From: Spinellus fusiger
Taxonomy: Eukaryota > Mucoromycota > Mucoromycetes > Mucorales > Phycomycetaceae
Assembly: GCA_025094145.1 (NCBI GenBank)
Contig: JALLLS010000041.1
Coordinates: forward strand, 62,001-126,000
DNA: 64,000 nt
Direction: 5' to 3'
Of the stretch, positions 1-12,272 are shown piece after piece; positions within the stretch are counted from its first letter, which is position 1; every line of letters begins with the position of its first letter. The position numbers and the translations under genes were made by a program. Below the pieces are notes generated by a model. It was not told the DNA's origin and did no database searches. It was given only the letters and a program-made list of their open reading frames with translations.

Positions 1-227
1 CCATAGACATGTTCTTGTCCTTGTAAGCTTATTATGCACATATGGCTATAAACACAAGCCTATCTGGAGTGTAGATGGATGTATATATGTAGATGGATGT
101 AGATAGATAGACATATATATGTATATATATATATATATATAAGTATAAGTATAAATATATAAATATATAAATATAGACATTTATCTATATCCATCTATCC
201 ATCTATCTACATTTATACATTTATCTA
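1..227. repeat. AT-rich microsatellite tract, no gene seen
   Basis: The stretch is made of TA, GATA/GATG and TATAAA-type short tandem repeats followed by a CT-rich run. I see no convincing coding exon, apart from the possibility that a very short last exon of the neighbouring DNAJC11-like gene lies here. Confidence 0.6.
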
Positions 228-3097
228 TCTACTCTCTCTCTCTCTCACCACTCTCCACTCTCTTTCTCTACACACACCAAATCCACAGATAACTAATAAT
301 AATAACTCACATTGCATAGGACATATCAAATGAGCAGCGTCTTGTACAATCACTTCGTGTGGAAGGTGTCGAAATCTATAGCACACTTTGAGCTGCTTTT
401 GTTCTCCTAAGCAGGGATCATAAAAGCCAATGATACTTGTCTATTGACATGTTAGATATTCTTTTACTACTAGAGGACAAGCGTTCTACTATTCTTGTAC
501 TGAAATTACCTTGGAATGTCCACCGGGAATCGTCAGGCGAGATTCATTCACTAGTGTCTGCACCACACCCGTCACATCAATCACTTGGTCACTGTCGGAT
601 GAGTCATTTAATGCCTCCAAGTGACCATACAGTGCCTGAGTAATCACAAGGCCTAAAGAACAAAATAATAAATAAATAATAATAAATAATAAATAATAAT
701 AGAGAGAAACAATAAACAATAAATAATAATAGAGAGAAACAATAAATAATAAATAATAGAGAGAAATAAGCCCATGTTTCTCTTCTGTTACATGTCCAAC
801 TGTACCTTCCTCCTTCCTTTCCTCTTGGCGTCTTTTGCGGTCTCCAATTTCTTGCATTAGATACTGAGCATCCAATGCCTCCTGTTTACGTGCCTCCAAG
901 TAATCACGATGTTCCTCACGAAGGGCCACCAACTTCCTATTCAAAAAAAGAAAAAAAAGAAAAAAAAGAAAAAAAAAGGGTTAGCCTACATAGCCCTTTT
1001 TCTTTTCTTTCTCCATCTTTTGGTCTGTCAACTGGAACTTACTCTTTCAATGCAGCACGTCGACGTGGCGCCAAAAAAACGTACTCCAAGGCCAATACCA
1101 GTGTCGTAGGAACAAAAAATGCACCCAAGGCTGTCTTCAAATCAAGTCCATGCGATAACACAATAGGCAAAGTGAATTTCTGTCCAAGTCGAGAGGCCCT
1201 GAAACCCTGTTTAATTCACATTCTTTGCTTGTTGTATTAACAAACACAGGTTCCCCTTACCTTAATTTCACCATCACTCCGGAATACAGGCCACACTCCA
1301 ATGTCATCCCGCACTGAACATGCTCCGTGATTTTGTGACCACTGCCCAGGCTCACGGAGATCCCTGTGGCAGAAGACAGGGAGGAGGAGAACTGGAGTCT
1401 GACACGATTCGGCAGTTTGTGTGAATATTCACCTGCAATATGGGAAGCTTGTAGGCCAGTCTATCCGTTGAAGTGTTAATCCAGCATCGTCGTTATCACA
1501 ATTATAATAAGGGATCTTTCAAGAGTAAAATAAAATATGAAAAATAAAATGTGAAAAGAAAGGGTATTATTATTATTATTATTATTACCTGCAACTCCAT
1601 ACTGTAATTGCCTTGCTTGTGAGCAGAAGCCATGCCTACAGTTACAGAAGACTTTTCCTGTCCGTCAAAAGTACCCCATGGCCCCAAAGCCCACTCTCCT
1701 GTGTTGTAGGTAAGGTAGCCTGTAGTGGAGGTAAACAGACGACGGCCCATTGTGACAGAGAGTACAGGTGGTGCTTCCAAGGATTGCGAGTTGACTGTTG
1801 TATTCACAAAACTACCAGCCCCACAACCAACATGAGTTTCTCTCTTTCTCTTTTCTTCTTCTATTGAGGACATTGGTTACCTGTCGGTGGATAGGTTGTA
1901 GCATGTCTTTAGGGTGAATGTTCTTGGTGAGAGACAAGTGACGCTTAGCTAAGGCAGTCCTATGCATCAGTCCAGAACACTCTAGGCATAACAATCCCAC
2001 CCTATACTGACCTGTCCCCACAATTTGGGTGATACTGTGTGCCGAAGAGTACCTACAAGATTCCCTCCTCCCATCCCAGAACGGGTTGCTATGGAACCAC
2101 CCATAATCAGGTAGGTTTGTGGACCTACTTGTGTCTGCACTAACATCAATACATCCCAGCCTATCCAGCCCAACTTACATGGAATGAGTGGCGCATCACC
2201 AATGCGTCTGCCTTGATATTTCCCAATGTATCCCACACACGCCTCTGACGCTGCTGGTGGGGTTTTTGAAATGAAAACACAGGTGGCTCATAAGGATCCA
2301 GTACTTGAGATACATCCAGAGTCAATTGTACATTTGTACGGGCCTGGACAAGGCTCTCCAGTGTCTTTTCTCTTTTGCGTCTTTCCTGTTTCTCATATTC
2401 CTCCCTCATCTATCATTGTTGTGAGTTGTTATTATTGTCATTAGAAGCTATTGTGAGGTGTACATAAAGACACTTGCCTCGTCTGTTGTTTTGAATCTAG
2501 CGCCCACTTCCCATGTGGCTGTGAGTCCTTGTTCACCATACGTATCGTAAATAATACGCTTTTGTGCGTTTGTCAGTACTAAAATTTCAAGTCCACAAAG
2601 TTTCCACCCTTGCCACATTAGCACAAAGAATCCACATTCATCACTATCTATAGGCGCTTGCCTTCATAGGCCTCTTGGATGCCCTGGAAACGGGCTTCGG
2701 CTATCTTTTTCATATCGTCTGCTGTATGCTATGGGAGAACAAAATAGAATGGAGCAAGATAAGAGATAGAGTATTGGTTGGGTTGGGCGTATATTATTAT
2801 TATTATAACAGTAGTAGTAGTAGTGGTGGTGGTAGTGGTAGTAGATACCTTGTCAGGGTGGAAGAAGCGACACAACTTCTTGTAGGCTTCCTTGATTTCT
2901 TCGTCATTGGCCTATGTCCATGTTGAATACAATAATAATAAAAGAACGGACATGGCACCAGTGGACCTTACTGTTCTCGACACGTTTAGAATACCGTAAT
3001 AGTCGGGTCCTTTAGGTGCAAGTTCATCTAACTTTTGAATATCGTCCTGGCCCAGTTCCTCATCAGGCAGAGTGGTGTCCAAGTCGTAGGGATCCAT
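228..3097 (-). CDS. DNAJC11: DNAJC11-like J-domain protein (DUF3395)
   Basis: Multi-exon gene for a class C Hsp40. Human DNAJC11 is a mitochondrial outer-membrane J protein tied to the MICOS/MIB cristae-organising complex. The first exon starts MDPYDLDTTLPDEEL (ATG at 3097-3095) and enters the J domain (DYYGILNVSRT, then ANDEEIKEAYKKLC and the catalytic HPDK, then a helix ending IYDTYGEQG). A charged linker (about 2160-2409), a beta-rich middle domain (about 1500-2236) and a coiled segment (about 770-940) follow. The DUF3395 end is recognisable from LVITQALYG, VIDVTGVVQTLV and GFYDPCLGEQKQLKV (about 310-650). Two introns begin with GC (after 2650 and near 2476) rather than GT. The exact 3' end is unsure: coding is clear to about 311, then either reads on to a TAG near 228 or splices to a tiny exon. 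A possible upstream ATG at 3203 would need an implausibly short intron. Confidence 0.88.
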
Positions 3098-3452
3098 AAT
3101 GAAGAGTGTCTTGCAAGGGAACGGAGACTTACAAGTCTTCTTTGGATAAGCCACTCATTTCTCTCTTTCTGTTTCTGTTTGTTGGACAGAAGACCCTTGG
3201 CCATAGAGTAAAGTGTACTATGAGATAAGAGAGACTAGAAATAGATGGGAAGAGGCGGCATTAGAGTAGCATCAACACAACAGATAGAGACATTCACACT
3301 GACAGCTATTATCTTTTCTTGTCTTTGTTATTCTTGTCTTTACTATTCTTATCTTTATTATTCTTGTCTTTATTATTATTATTAGTTGTAGTAGCTGTAG
3401 TAGCTGTAGTAGCAATAGCAATAGTATCAGCATAGTAGCAATAGCAGTAGAA

Positions 3453-6400
3453 TCACTCTGGCCTGCAGAGAGGGGCTGTGTCTATTGGCTCAATACTATA
3501 TGTCAAGGGAATATCCCCACTGGATTTAAGAATGTGCTTCTTAATAGTAGCCAATGTCGTTGTAGGACCAATGATCGTATCTCCACACATCAATACCACC
3601 TTGTGTGTGGTTGTGTCCATGGCTAGTTTGTCAGAGATGTACTGTGACAATTTACGCACACGCAGAACACGATTTGCCAACAGTCGGTTGTTATTTCTAT
3701 TGACAGAATACACATCAGAATACATATAGCCAATAAGGATCAAGGATGTTATAGATACACCTCAACTCCATGCACTTACCCTCCTGGTAGCTCAGGTGTG
3801 TCTGTGTTCTCCATTGGATAAAGGACAAAAGTGAGTTTGATGGTTTCCTTGGCGGGTACTTTGTTCTAATCCAGTGGACATGAGTGACATTGTGTTATAA
3901 TATTAAGGACATTCTTCACTGTGACTCACAAATAGCAAAAAGGACAGAAGCCATGCAGGTGCAGACTGCAGTACCGCCCTTGTGTCTGTGCCTAGCGTCA
4001 CTAATGTACCACGGTACAGATCCATGCAGGTAGATGCCTCTGCACTCTCTTCTGTAATACCTAGGGCAGTGTGTGGAGATAGTGCCAAGGGTGGGAAATC
4101 TGCCAATGAAGGAGGTGTGTAGGGCTCTATGACTTCAGAGGGAGCGATACTTGAGGGTTCTTCCGTCTTAAAAAAAAAGTGGATGATATCCGTCATTATT
4201 AGTGTTGCTGTTATTATATCATCATCACTATGCCCCTGTCATGGATCCACACAGAGAGAAAGAGAAGGAAGCCTACCTCTTTGTCCTGCTGCTCTTGCTG
4301 CTGCTTGTCCTGCTCTTGCTGCTGCTTGTCCTGCTTTTCATCTAGTGTCTCTAGTGTTTCTTCTAGTGTAGATATAGGCGGTGTCTTTGGTTTGACAGAG
4401 AGGCTTTTCAGACGGTGGAGGAAACTGGAGTTGACAGGAGAAATGGGGTTGTTCAGTACAACAGGGGCTGGCAATTGCACAGAAGAATCACGACTGCCAT
4501 GATGCATGCCTGAAAAGTAGTCAGTAGAGACACCTATGGAGGGTGGTGCTGTAAAAGGACCATGGAAGTCGTGTGCTTTGGGAGACAAGGAACGGTAGTA
4601 ATTACTATTAAAATCGGTTGTGATGGCTGCCAAGGGTAATTTGAGGGTCTCTACTGGTTCAGGAGTGTCTACAGCATCTTCTCCACCTTGGAGTGTGGCA
4701 GCAGTCGTAGTTGTAGTTGTGGTGCTGGTACTTTGCTGGATGCCATCACGCAAAGGAGGAGGAAGAGGTGTTTTGATATGTGTACTGGAGGTGTCTGCTT
4801 CCTTATGTTCTTGGTAGCCTACCCTACCGTTCTTCTGGTTCTCTACTTCTGCAGTGATAAAGTGTTCAAATAAATGTACCAACACCCACTTTCCCAGATT
4901 GACTAGGAACACATCTCTTTAGGTCTTTTTTCTTTCTTTCTTTTTTGTACTTACTGCGCTGATCTTCACTGATACTATAATCCTCAGGTAAATCAGCCTC
5001 ATCTGCGTACATTTCACAGTCAAAGCAGGAGGATTCGTGTAATTCTACAGTAATGACCTATAATACAGGATGAATGAGCATCTCTTCTTTATGAGACATG
5101 GTCTTCCTTGTCAACACAATCTCTTTTCTATCAATGGCACTATAAGAAAGACTACAGCCATGACCAGGACTGGATACAATAAGTAGAGCCAGCCAGCCAG
5201 CCAGTCTATCCATAGACATCTTCCTCCTACACACACACTCTCTCTCTCTCTCTCTCTCTCTTTCTCCTAATGTCTCTCCTACCACTCCACTTACTCCTAT
5301 TTTAGTATCCACAGAACACCACGGAGGAAAACACTCTACACTATTGATCTCATTGGCCACTTGATGAAGATTTTGCTTGCCAAACTGCCTTATCTGTCTG
5401 CACTTGACAAGATCCCACAAGGCCACCTCCCCACACGTATCCTGCGTCACAACATGGCGTCGGTTGCTCAACACAACATGGGCTGTGATGCCTGGACTTC
5501 CCTCCACCACACTCTCTGGCGCCAGTCGCAGAGGCACCACAGACTCTGAGGAATCGGTCTCTTCCTTTTCATCCTTCTCCTTTCCATCCTGATAACTCGC
5601 AGACATGGACACCACAGACCCTGCATACAGTGTCAGAGGATGACTCACAGAAGACGACGACTCCATGGACATGTAGGTTGTATGTGGAGGAAGAGAAGGA
5701 GAAGAAGGAGGAGGAGGAGGAGAAGAAGATGAGAGCCTCACAATAGAAGAAGTGGGCAAGACCTCAGCAAGAGAGCCGTGACGACTGGGGTGGGCCCGTG
5801 TCTCTCGGTCAGGCACAGACACCCACCGATGCAAATGAGCACTGGAGGTGGCTGTCCATACATAGGTGTCCTCCAATGCCACGATGCTCATCACACCTGT
5901 CTTTTCCTTCAACAAGCCAATACACTCTGTCTCCAGGGTCTCACAATGGCCCGAGGCTATTTCTGTTTTGGTGACCAGTCCATCGCGTGAACCTGCATAG
6001 AAAGTGTGAAGCTGAGGGTGGTTAGAGTACAGGGACCATACAGAGTCAGCGTGGGTTTCGTAGGTGGCTAAGCATCGCTGGGCCCTCACAGACCATAGCT
6101 TGAGGGTGGCGTCTGAGGAGCCGGAGAGAACGAGGTCTCCCTGCTGGGACATGATGAGGGCACGGATGTTGTCGGTGTGGCCTGTCAGTTTGCCCACGCG
6201 CTGTCCTGTGCGTGGATCCCAGAGACGAATCACTTTTTCAGGAGAACCTGTGGCTAGTAATGTGCCTGAAGGAATCGTGGCCATGGCATAGATGGAGGCT
6301 TTTGATTCATCATGGAAGGAGGAGAGGTCACTGGAAGAAAAAGAAGATGGAGGAGGAGGAGGAGGAAGAGGAGGAAGAAGAGGGGGAGCTGATGCTGATG

Positions 6401-7090
6401 CTGAGGTGGAAGAGTAGAGGGAGTGTGGGCCGGTAGGAATGGTCAATGCTGCTGTACCCTTTTCCATATCCCACAGATGGACTTTTTTGTCTAGTCCACC
6501 ACTTGCCACCCACCCTGCCTGAGATGCATAGGCAAGACATTTTGCATAATCCGAGTGGAGTCCAAGGGTGTGGATTGTCGTAGAGGAAGGGTCTGAGGAG
6601 GGTCTGAGGAGCTTCACAGTGCGATCGTTTGAAGCAGAGACCACTTTAATATAGACACAGCATGGTTAGGATCCATAAGCACTGTTTTGTTTTGTTTTGT
6701 TTTGTTTTGTTTTGTTTGGATTCCTGGTTGTTTGGGTTGACTTACCACACTCTCCTCCCTTGCATACAACAACATCATTCACCCAGTCTGTGTGCATTTG
6801 AATAAACAGTTTGGAGGTTGCCTTGGGTGCAGGCTGTAGGAGGGTACATTAGCACTCTGTTCTAAGAGGACTACACCTACAAGGGCGTCTCTGTCCAGCT
6901 GTCCATCCTGCCCTTGGGTTGGCATATGAAGGTCCCATCCTGCTACTACGCCGTCTCTTCCTGCTGAATAAAGAACTCCACCGAGATGAGGAGGCGCCAG
7001 TGCAAGGGCATTGATACCCAGACGGTGAGTCTTTTCTTCATTGCGCTGTTGAATAACATAAGACAGTTGGCGGCGTGTGGTTGGCTTCAT
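3453..7090 (-). CDS. WDR48: WDR48/UAF1 ortholog, WD40 deubiquitinase activator
   Basis: WD-repeat scaffold that in animals and fission yeast (Bun107) binds and activates ubiquitin proteases such as USP1/USP12. The start [14 protein letters not shown] and then [12 protein letters not shown] match the family N-terminus. After an intron come [14 protein letters not shown] and [12 protein letters not shown], then five further WD repeats ([65 protein letters not shown]). The C-terminal part carries the DUF3337 ubiquitin-like region: [45 protein letters not shown] and a final [18 protein letters not shown] before the stop at 3453. The middle is enlarged by Ser/Pro-rich and KQQQEQ low-complexity linkers. 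One intron (about 6644-6720) holds a TTTTG pentanucleotide array and the intron near 5,240 a CT/CA microsatellite. The first intron (about 6845-6890) is placed from GTAGGT to CTACAG because this restores the WD frame. Confidence 0.92.
6683..6718. repeat. (TTTTG)n microsatellite in WDR48 intron
   Basis: About seven perfect GTTTT units lie inside the intron between the first and second WD-repeat exons. They have no coding role. Confidence 0.9.
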
Positions 7091-7344
7091 TTGGGACTTG
7101 TGAAATGTAAAGAGAGAAAGAAAAGAAAAGAAAAGAAAGCGGGAGGTCTCTTATTTTATTGAATAGTAAGAGAAACCTATGCTCACTACCACCACCTACG
7201 ACTACCACCACTACCACCACCACCTACGACTAACTCCTCTATTTAAAAAAAAAGAAAAGAAAAGACACGTCACAGAGAAGAGGAGTGGTGGGAGCAGGAG
7301 AGCGGTGTTTTGATGTCTATTCTATTGCCAATAAAAGGCATGGT

Positions 7345-8737
7345 TTAGAACCAGAAGCTAACACTAAAACTAATGTCCAGTGACTGCACTGAATGCCACC
7401 ACAGGGGCTGTTGAGAAAAGGGTCAGCACCACCACCAGCCAATAAACACACTTACTGGAATATACAGCATTTCTCCAGGATTCAGAACACAGTCAACAAA
7501 GACTGCTTTTTCAAACAGTGGATAGGCAGAGAGGTCTGGGTGCTGTACATCCACCTAATGCATCCACAGATCACGTGGAATCCCCTCTCTCTCTCTCAGT
7601 CAATGACTCTCTCTCTCTTTTTTTTTTCCTACCTGACTTGTGTTCTCCAGCAGTCCATCGTGCGGATACAGTGAACAGGATTCACCGGGTGCATACAGCC
7701 GGATGTATTTTCTGCCCACCACCTGAACAAGAATGTTATGGTAGGGGTCGTGGTGGAGGGGTGTCATTGTATTGGCAGGTCCAAACCATGCATTCTGAAT
7801 CACTTGCTGAGGAGGCGTGTAAAAGGCAGTCACTGGGGGACAAACAAAGCAGTAATCAGGCACCTGGATATCATTGGCGAGTCTGGGGATTTGGTGAAAC
7901 AAATCATGTTGGGCCAAATAGCCCAGGGCAGTCGACCCCACTACACACGTATGGATAAAGTCCTCCCAGCGCATCATGGTCTGCTGCCAGTCACTGTCTG
8001 TGTAGGTCCTGCCTAGTTCAATGGGCACCACCCGATCAGCCGCCACCGACAAGAGGTAGTCAGGATGGGTCCAAGGGTGGGTGGAGAAGGCAGGCCAGTG
8101 GTCGACTGCCCCCACAGGAAACAGACACGGGCCTTGGTCAGTGTACACGTGCTGACTGAAGCCAGTGTAGCTGGGCAGACCCGGACAATAAGCAAGAGGG
8201 TGGAGAGGAGTGACTGTGTTTGAGGAAAGAGGAAAGGGAGAAGAGATAGGAGGAGGGCGTTGGCTTGACAACCATTGCTGCAGTTGGTCCACCACCTCAT
8301 GCGCCACAGTGCGTCTGGTGTCCACAGGAGCACCACTGACTATCATGGCGGTGTCCATGTCTGCTATCAGCTGTCGGGCGACTACAGGGTCCGGACACAC
8401 GTCCAGGCTGTGGAGTTGGCAGGCTGTCTTTAGCAGAGTTGCGTCCATCAACAGACAGCGCCAATGCACAGGGACATGGCGGTAGGGAAACAAGAGCAGT
8501 GTTTCGTGTGCCAAGTCTGTTAGTGCCACTGCCTTGTTCATAGCACTAGTGGTGTTCTTTTGTGCCAGACACTGTGCAGTGGAGGCAAATAGCTCACGGA
8601 CAGATGCACCACACAACGCCACATCTTTACACAGTCAGTACCCTTTTCTTTCTACTCGTTCTACTCTCTCTACCCTCTGTGACTTGCTTATCTTGCAATA
8701 GGTGTAAAAGACGTGTTTGTAAACAACCAAAAGCCAT
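7345..8737 (-). CDS. KDM8: JmjC-domain protein, KDM8/JMJD5-like 2-oxoglutarate oxygenase
   Basis: Fe(II)/2-oxoglutarate-dependent oxygenase of the JMJD5 type, whose animal members act as protein (arginyl) hydroxylases and were also proposed as H3K36 demethylases. The JmjC core reads NAWFGPANTMTPLHHDPYHN, giving the iron ligands His and Asp (HxD), then LVQVVGRKYIRLYAP. The last two exons give LNPGEMLYIP and PLWWHSVQSLDISFSVSFWF, supplying the distal His and the hallmark JMJD5 C-terminus with a stop at 7345. The open frame containing MNKAVALTD has no ATG near its 5' end. I place an intron from about 8675 to 8625 (GTAGAG to GTAAAG) that joins it in frame to an upstream exon starting MAFGCLQTRLLHLLQ at 8737. 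The N-terminal half is helical as in other JMJD5 proteins. The start is the least certain part. Confidence 0.87.
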
Positions 8738-8897
8738 AGTCCCAAAAGGACTGCCTATCCTGTTCCTATTCTGTGTTTATTATTTATTTATTTATTATTT
8801 ATGTATTTGTTATTTATTCTGCAGTCTTTTGTATTTATTTATTTATTTATTTATTTATTTATTCTGCTTCTTCTCCTCACAAACCCATGCCATCGCC

Positions 8898-10430
8898 TTA
8901 CTTGTGCGACAGATTAAATGCATCTAATGACGTGGTAATAACAGCAACAAGGATTTCCATAGCAATAAGCCAAATCACAATCCACTCAAGGTGTTCTCCA
9001 TGAGAGCTATTCAGATGATCTTTCAGCATCTCCAGCAGGTCACTAATGACCTCCACTCGCTGGTTCAACAGCTCCACTCGCTGCGATATCTCAAGATAGC
9101 TACGAATGGCACTGTAGAGTGGCTCTAGTGCTGGTTCTGACCAGAATATCTCGGGTGTGTCGAGGATGTTGGAGACCAGATTGACATTAATGCGCATAAT
9201 GAACAGCTGTCCAATCTTCTTTGTAATGGCAGCTCTACATACTCTCTTCTATATGAGATGTTGGGGGCTCATCAGGGGGGAAGTGTGGTTCTTCTATTGC
9301 CTATGCTTTACCTTGACATTTGTATGGTTCCGCTTTCTGCCATGACCTGAGGAATGTATTTTGTCTCGTTGATCGTGTCATCAATCAGACGCTCAAACAG
9401 GGTCATTTTCACACTCTGGGCAATAGCATGGGCAATGGTGAGTTTGACGAGATAGTTGGACGCATGACGAAGAGTGATGATGTCGTTGTAAATACTTAAA
9501 CTGTGAGTCTACTCTGCTGGCCCTCCTGTTGACCTACCGTGGCTGATAGTATTCATTGTAATGGTAGTTGAAGGCTTCTGTCTCAATGTCGTCGACTTCT
9601 ATTGAACAGAGCCCATCAGTGGAGTATTATTATTTTTATTATTCAAATTGTTGTTGTTGTTGTTGTTGTTGTTGTTATCGTTATTATCATCGTTATCGTT
9701 ATCGTTATTATCATCGTTATTATTGTTATTCACAGATAGACCAGCACACTTGCCTAGCTTCTCATCTTCAAAGGGCTCCAGTTCCTTCAATACCTGCTGC
9801 TCCTCATGGAACGTCATGCCCCAGAATACCACAACACCATAATCAAATAAAAACATCTCTGGAAGAATGTCTGCTGCACGGGTGTGGGTGTCTTTGGGAG
9901 GCGACAGGGGAAATGTCAGCGAGTAGGGCGTATACACACTGTCTGATGAGTGTCTCCTTCCAGCAGGGCCCATGCTTACCATTCATCAAATCGCTTGGGA
10001 GCAGACCCATTCACTCGCTTCCTTGTCTGTAGATACTTTGTCAGCTCATCCATACGATACGCCCTGTTCCATGGTTGCACACGTATTAGACTGTGGTTGT
10101 TGTTTCTACTTACGATGCAGTGCAGTAAGCAGTGACACGGGACAGCTCATCACGATCAATCTTGCTCAGTCGCTCTGCCTCAATACGTGCTGATCCATGG
10201 GGTATTTGTGCTAGTTGTGTGTACACATCTGCCTCTGTGTCGGTAGGGAGGACTTTGTCGTCGTCATCAGGAAACAGTTTGAGTTTTTGTGATATCTTTG
10301 TTGTACGGTTGGGCTGTTTGGGTTTGGCACGCTGTCCTAACACTGCATGGGCATGGTACGGTATTTGTGGGTCTGACAGAAGAGGCGTGGTGTCTGTGAT
10401 GGGATACTGTCGACGAGAATCACGCTTCAT
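8898..10430 (-). CDS. DUF155 membrane protein (RMND1/Rmd1/Sif2 family)
   Basis: Member of the DUF155 family: RMND1 in animal mitochondria, Rmd1/Rmd8 and S. pombe Sif2/Sif3 in yeasts. The first exon (start 10430) has a basic, Asp-rich N-terminus ending in LSRVTAYCTA, a family signature. Later exons give YRMDELTKYLQTRKR, then FDYGVVVFWGMTFHEEQQVL, then FNYHYNEYYQPR and HASNYLVKLTIAHAIAQSV. The last exon is MRINVNLVSNILDTPEIFW followed by a coiled segment and one C-terminal transmembrane helix (WIVIWLIAMEILVAVITTSL). The intron between exons 2 and 3 contains a TTG/ATC repeat. The RMD1/Sif2 subgroup is more likely than mitochondrial RMND1 because of the YCTA-type N-terminus. Its molecular activity is not known. 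Confidence 0.88.
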
Positions 10431-10540
10431 GGTCTATGTGTTTATAAAAGGAAAAAGAAAGAAAGAGAGAAAGAAAGAAATGAGGATGGGGCTTGCTCTT
10501 CTTTATTATGACCAAAAGAATAAAAAAATAAAAAATAAAA

Positions 10541-10587
10541 AATAAAATAAAATAAAATAAAATAAAATAAAATAAAATAAAATAAAA
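10541..10587. repeat. (TAAAA)n microsatellite
   Basis: An array of AATAAA/TAAAA units lies between the KAE1 stop (10626) and the DUF155 gene start (10430). It is non-coding. Confidence 0.85.
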
Positions 10588-10625
10588 ACAAGGGATTTGA
10601 AAATGGGTGGAGATGTGACAGCGAA

Positions 10626-12005
10626 TTAAATGGCCGAAGAGACAGATGGAGAGGGAGCATCCCGCCATGCCACATGGACCTGGTCTGTTCTGAAGCGTTG
10701 AGTGCAGGTGCTTTCCTCAAGAGGGGTGGTGAAGCCTGTTTGGTAGGAAAGCAGTCCTGCATGAGCAATCATAATGCCATTGTCAATGCAGAATCTGATG
10801 GAAGAAAAAGGATGAGTATGCTCTCTTTAATGGAATCTTCAATGGAATAGAAAAGAAAAAGAGAATGGGATGTACCTTTCATCTGTAGCGCATACAATAG
10901 CACCACGCTCCATGGCCATGTGTGCCATCATTTCCTGTAGTCTGACGTTGCCTGTAGATAGATTGAGAGGGATATGTAAAGGGAATAGAAAGGGAATAGA
11001 AGGGAATAGAGACACAACTTACAGGCCACACCTCCCACCAGCAGGACTTCATTGGATTCCACATGGGCCATGGCACGCTCTGTAATCTCCACCAGCATAG
11101 CAAACAGGGTTTCCTGCAACGAGAAACACAGATCCTCGGGTGTTATCAGCCCTTTTGGCAGCTGGTCTTTGGCCAGTTGCTCGATATGAGAGAGAATCCC
11201 AGAGAAGGAGACATCCATGCCCTTGACAGAATAAGGAAGAGGAACAAACCGCTTGCCTCTGTTTCTCTGTTGAGTGCTGACAAGTACAACACGTCTTCTC
11301 TTTGGATTTACCTCTTGGCGTACTGCTCAATGTTGTAGCCTGGACTGGGATCATTGGAGAGATGAAGAATGCGAGCAAACCGATCCAGACAGTTCCCAAT
11401 GGCAATGTCCAGGGTCTCTCCAAAGATACGGTATCTCTGCTGTGAATAGGCAATGACCTGTGTATTGCCCCCACTCACATACAGCACCACTGGATTCACT
11501 GCGCCGGTAATGTGTCGACCCATCTCAATGTCTATGCTAGAGGTGAGTAGGACGCACATAGGGGGGTGAACATTACGTCCAACACAGTGATTGACGCCGA
11601 CAAGGGGCTTGTCCCATAGCAGAGACAGCGTGCGTGCTACGACAGCCACACTCGTCAAAGGTGCTCCCATGCCAGGACCTAATATCTCATGCACACCATG
11701 ATAAGCCAACTGTCTCATGCACCCCCCCTTCAACAAGACAGAGCCAACGCCTGTAAAGTACCCTTTGTAAAGCAGATAACGTCAATAGCCTCATGCGTCA
11801 CATTGGCCTCTTCCATGGCCTCTTTGAGGACACGGAGAATGCAGTCACGGTGGTGTTGGGCTGTGTCGCGTGGAAGGAATCCTTGGCCTGGAGGTGTAAT
11901 GTAGGTGTCTCTTACATTGGCAAGTACGTCCACACGTCCCTGTTCATGGCGAATAATGCCAACCCCGAGTTTATTAGCAGATCCCTCGAATCCAAGGGCA
12001 ATCAT
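10626..12005 (-). CDS. KAE1: KAE1/OSGEP, catalytic subunit of the KEOPS tRNA t6A complex
   Basis: ATPase-fold enzyme that transfers threonylcarbamoyl to A37 of ANN-decoding tRNAs within KEOPS. The first exon starts [18 protein letters not shown]. Spliced exons then give [34 protein letters not shown] (the two metal-binding histidines; the second is created across an intron junction), [85 protein letters not shown] and [11 protein letters not shown]. The last exon has [19 protein letters not shown] (metal-binding Asp) and ends [17 protein letters not shown], stop at 10626. It is the cytosolic/nuclear form rather than the mitochondrial Qri7 type, judged by close match to OSGEP and no targeting leader. 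All expected motifs are present. Confidence 0.95.
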
Positions 12006-12272
12006 TCTATAAGGAGATCTACGGTGAAGAAAGAAAGAAAGAAGAAGAAAGAAAGAAGAGAGAGAATAAGAGAGAATCCCCAGTCACTAGTGTGTAAAGA
12101 ATCACTTTATTCTGTCTGTCTCTCTCTCTCTCTTTTTCTTTCTTCTTCTTTCTTTCTTCTTTCTTCTTCTTTCTTCTTTTGAAAAAAGGCCATTGGAAGG
12201 TGTTTATTTATTTATTTTGGATGGGTTTACAGTGAATGTCTAGAGTGAGTGGAGAGGGAAAAGAGGAGAGAA

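Noticed and set aside
3097..3203. An extra 5' exon of the DNAJC11-like gene starting MAKGLLSNKQ at 3203
   Set aside because: Joining it to MDPYDL in frame needs a 23-base intron, too short for spliceosomal removal; the start at 3097 already gives a sensible N-terminus.
5778..6436. Plus-strand frames opposite WDR48
   Set aside because: Antisense of well-supported WD repeats; no independent signals.
10132..10545. Long plus-strand frame opposite the DUF155 gene
   Set aside because: Antisense shadow of the conserved exon, continuing into A-rich repeat.
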